Assembly: GCA_023420435.1 (NCBI GenBank)
Contig: JAEZWE010000179.1
Coordinates: 1-15,270, forward strand
DNA: 15,270 nucleotides
Origin: Bacteroidota bacterium
Lineage (GTDB): Bacteria; Bacteroidota; Bacteroidia; Flavobacteriales; Weeksellaceae
Direction of reading: 5' to 3'
Shown: positions 13,346 to 15,270 of the stretch, in pieces
Numbering within the stretch: the stretch's first letter is position 1
Layout of the letters: every line of letters begins with the position of its first letter
The notes under the pieces: generated by a model
Database searches by the model: none
Seen by the model: the letters and a program-made list of their open reading frames with translations, nothing else
Told to the model about the DNA's origin: nothing
Made by a program: the position numbers and the translations under genes

Positions 13346-15270
13346 ATGTCAACATTACGATTTAAAGCGCTTTCTGAGTTACCTTTTAGAAATTACAGAA
13401 AAGACAATTCAGTAGAAGTTCCCAAAAAACTTTCAGAATTATTCTGCGAAAATGTATTCTCTGAAGAAACTATGAGAGCTTATCTTACAAAAGAAGCTTT
13501 TACCTCTATTCAAGATGCCATTAAAAAAGGCACAAAAACTCCGAGAAATATCGCAGACCAAATCGCAGTGGCTATGAAAGATTGGGCTTTATCCAAAGGT
13601 GCTACACATTACACTCATTGGTTTCAACCTTTAACAGGTTCTACAGCTGAAAAACACGATTCATTTTTCACTCCTTTTGAAAGCGATCGTGCCATTGAAA
13701 GATTTAATGGAGGAATGCTAATTCAACAAGAACCTGACGCTTCTTCTTTCCCAAATGGAGGAATCAGAAATACTTTTGAAGCTAGAGGCTATACAGCTTG
13801 GGATCCAACTTCACCTGCTTTTATTATAGGAACCACACTTTGTATTCCTTCCATATTTATTTCGTACACAGGCGAAACTTTAGATTATAAAACCCCTTTA
13901 TTAAGAGCATTACACGCTGTAGATGAAGCAGCAACAGATGTGTGCAAATCTTATTTTGATAAAAATGTCTCCAAAGTTGTTCCTACTTTAGGTTGGGAAC
14001 AGGAATATTTCCTGATTGATACGGCACTTTATCAGTCCAGACCTGATTTAATTTTTACAGGAAGAACGCTTTTAGGTCATTCTCCGGCAAAAGGGCAGCA
14101 ATTGGACGACCATTATTTTGGCTCCATTCCTACAAGAGTAATGAATTTCATGAAAGAATTGGAAATTGAATGTATGAAATTGGGAATTCCTGTCACTACA
14201 AGACATAATGAAGTGGCTCCTAACCAGTTTGAGCTGGCTCCCATGTTTGAAGAAACGAATGTGGCTGTGGATCACAACTCGTTATTAATGGATATTATGG
14301 CAAGAGTTGCGCACAAACACCATTTTCATATTTTGTTTCATGAAAAACCATTTGCAGGCGTTAATGGCAGCGGGAAACATAACAACTGGAGTTTAGCTAC
14401 TGATACCGGTGAAAATTTGTTGAGTCCAGGAAAAAATCCAAAGAAAAACCTTCAGTTTTTAACGTTTTTTGTAAATACTTTAAAGGCGGTTCATGATTAT
14501 TCAGATTTATTAAGAGCCAGTATTGCATCCGCAAGCAACGATCACAGATTAGGCGCTAATGAAGCTCCGCCAGCAATTATTTCTGCTTTTATCGGAAGTC
14601 AGTTGTTTTCGGTATTGGAAGAATTAGAAAAAGTAACAGACGGAAAACTTTCCCCGGAAGAAAAAACAGAACTGAAACTAAATGTGGTTGGCAAAATTCC
14701 TGAAATTTTATTAGATAACACCGACAGAAACAGAACTTCTCCGTTTGCATTTACAGGAAATAAATTCGAGTTCCGTGCTGTAGGATCTTCGGCAAATTGT
14801 GCGGAACCGATGACTGCATTAAATGCTATGGTTGCAAAACAGTTAAAAGTTTTCAAAAAAGAAGTTGATGCGCTTATCGAAAAGAAAAATTTGAAAAAAG
14901 ATGAAGCAATTTTCAATATTCTGAGAGAATACATCAAAGAATGTAAAAAAATTATGTTTGAAGGAGATGGTTATTCCGAAGATTGGGCAAAAGAAGCTAC
15001 AAAACGTGGTTTAAATAATTTAAAAACAACACCAGAAGCTTTAAAACAAGAATTAGATAAAAAATTTGTAGAACTTTACGAAGATTTAGGAATTTACAAT
15101 CATCGTGAATTTGAAGCGAGAAATGAAATAAAGCTGGAAAAATATTCTGCAAATATCGACATTGAAGCAAAAGTTCTTTCTGATATTGCCAGAAACCATA
15201 TTATACCTGCTTCTTTGAATTACCAAAACCGTTTAATTGAAAACGTAAAAGGACTGAAAGACATTTTTGG
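13346..15270 (+). CDS. glnA: Glutamine synthetase type III (3' end outside window)
   Basis: GSIII makes glutamine from glutamate, ammonia and ATP in the cytosol and is the common form in Bacteroidota. The window holds 641 codons of the roughly 730 expected, open to the right edge. The N terminus is MSTLRFKALSELPF. Type III motifs: GATHYTHWFQPLTGSTAEKH (85-104), FAGVNGSGKHNNWS (336-349) with the glutamate/ATP-site residues, and the signature ANEAPPAIISAFIGS (404-418). RHNEVAPNQFELAP (about 286-299) corresponds to the catalytic metal-site region. The gene diverges from the FAD oxidoreductase and has its own -7 element and an upstream palindrome. Minus-strand open frames inside it are shadows. 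Confidence 0.97.
   Translation, partial: MSTLRFKALSELPFRNYRKDNSVEVPKKLSELFCENVFSEETMRAYLTKEAFTSIQDAIKKGTKTPRNIADQIAVAMKDWALSKGATHYTHWFQPLTGSTAEKHDSFFTPFESDRAIERFNGGMLIQQEPDASSFPNGGIRNTFEARGYTAWDPTSPAFIIGTTLCIPSIFISYTGETLDYKTPLLRALHAVDEAATDVCKSYFDKNVSKVVPTLGWEQEYFLIDTALYQSRPDLIFTGRTLLGHSPAKGQQLDDHYFGSIPTRVMNFMKELEIECMKLGIPVTTRHNEVAPNQFELAPMFEETNVAVDHNSLLMDIMARVAHKHHFHILFHEKPFAGVNGSGKHNNWSLATDTGENLLSPGKNPKKNLQFLTFFVNTLKAVHDYSDLLRASIASASNDHRLGANEAPPAIISAFIGSQLFSVLEELEKVTDGKLSPEEKTELKLNVVGKIPEILLDNTDRNRTSPFAFTGNKFEFRAVGSSANCAEPMTALNAMVAKQLKVFKKEVDALIEKKNLKKDEAIFNILREYIKECKKIMFEGDGYSEDWAKEATKRGLNNLKTTPEALKQELDKKFVELYEDLGIYNHREFEARNEIKLEKYSANIDIEAKVLSDIARNHIIPASLNYQNRLIENVKGLKDIF

Noticed and set aside
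14072..14937. Minus-strand open frames within glutamine synthetase
   Set aside because: They are shadows of the strongly conserved glnA coding frame and have no recognisable motif.
10204..15270. Idea that the 560-residue protein, FAD oxidoreductase and glutamine synthetase form a defence island or novel system
   Set aside because: Glutamine synthetase is housekeeping, there are no mobile or defence genes nearby and base composition is uniform; only the nucleosidase-like domain remains of interest.

Overview
The window is AT-rich chromosomal DNA from a member of the Bacteroidota, most likely class Flavobacteriia and probably the Chryseobacterium group. The evidence is the -33/-7 promoters of the TTTG...TAnnTTTG type, the near absence of Shine-Dalgarno sequences, a GLPGLI-family secreted protein, a type III glutamine synthetase and a SUF-type Fe-S operon with a flavobacterial SufB. 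The genus is an inference. No mobile element, CRISPR array, rRNA or tRNA was found.

Region 1 (1-4265, minus strand) is a SUF iron-sulfur cluster assembly operon. Reading from its promoter at about 4250 leftward, it encodes an A-type carrier (HesB/IscA/SufA-like), a broken four-helix-bundle gene with two in-frame TAG stops, SufB, SufC and SufD, which runs off the left edge. The sufB-sufC gap holds a large imperfect stem-loop. The sufC-sufD gap holds a copy of a dispersed intergenic repeat.

Region 2 (4266-6738) carries a divergent gene for a secreted GLPGLI-family protein on the plus strand. It converges on a minus-strand 2H phosphoesterase (2'-5' RNA ligase-like) gene through a perfect 15-bp bidirectional terminator. 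Upstream of that is a membrane-anchored neutral zinc metallopeptidase of the YpfJ type.

Region 3 (6739-10123, minus strand) is a compact operon: a membrane-anchored TPR protein, RibH (lumazine synthase), a GT2 polyprenyl-phosphate sugar synthase-like enzyme and a GT39/ArnT-like membrane glycosyltransferase. The last two overlap by ATGA. Together they look like a donor-making and donor-using pair for glycosylation on the outer face of the inner membrane.

Region 4 (10174-15270) holds a 560-residue protein without an assigned function. Its C-terminal third carries the signature motifs of the nucleoside phosphorylase/nucleosidase fold, including the Glu and Asp positions used for catalysis. Next come a DAO-family FAD oxidoreductase and, divergently, glutamine synthetase type III, truncated by the right edge. 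A near-palindrome sits just upstream of the glutamine synthetase -7 element.

Most of the window is ordinary housekeeping sequence. The points most worth a second look are the cryptic nucleosidase-like protein, the two-amber four-helix-bundle remnant inside the suf operon, the suf intergenic stem-loop and the glnA palindrome.
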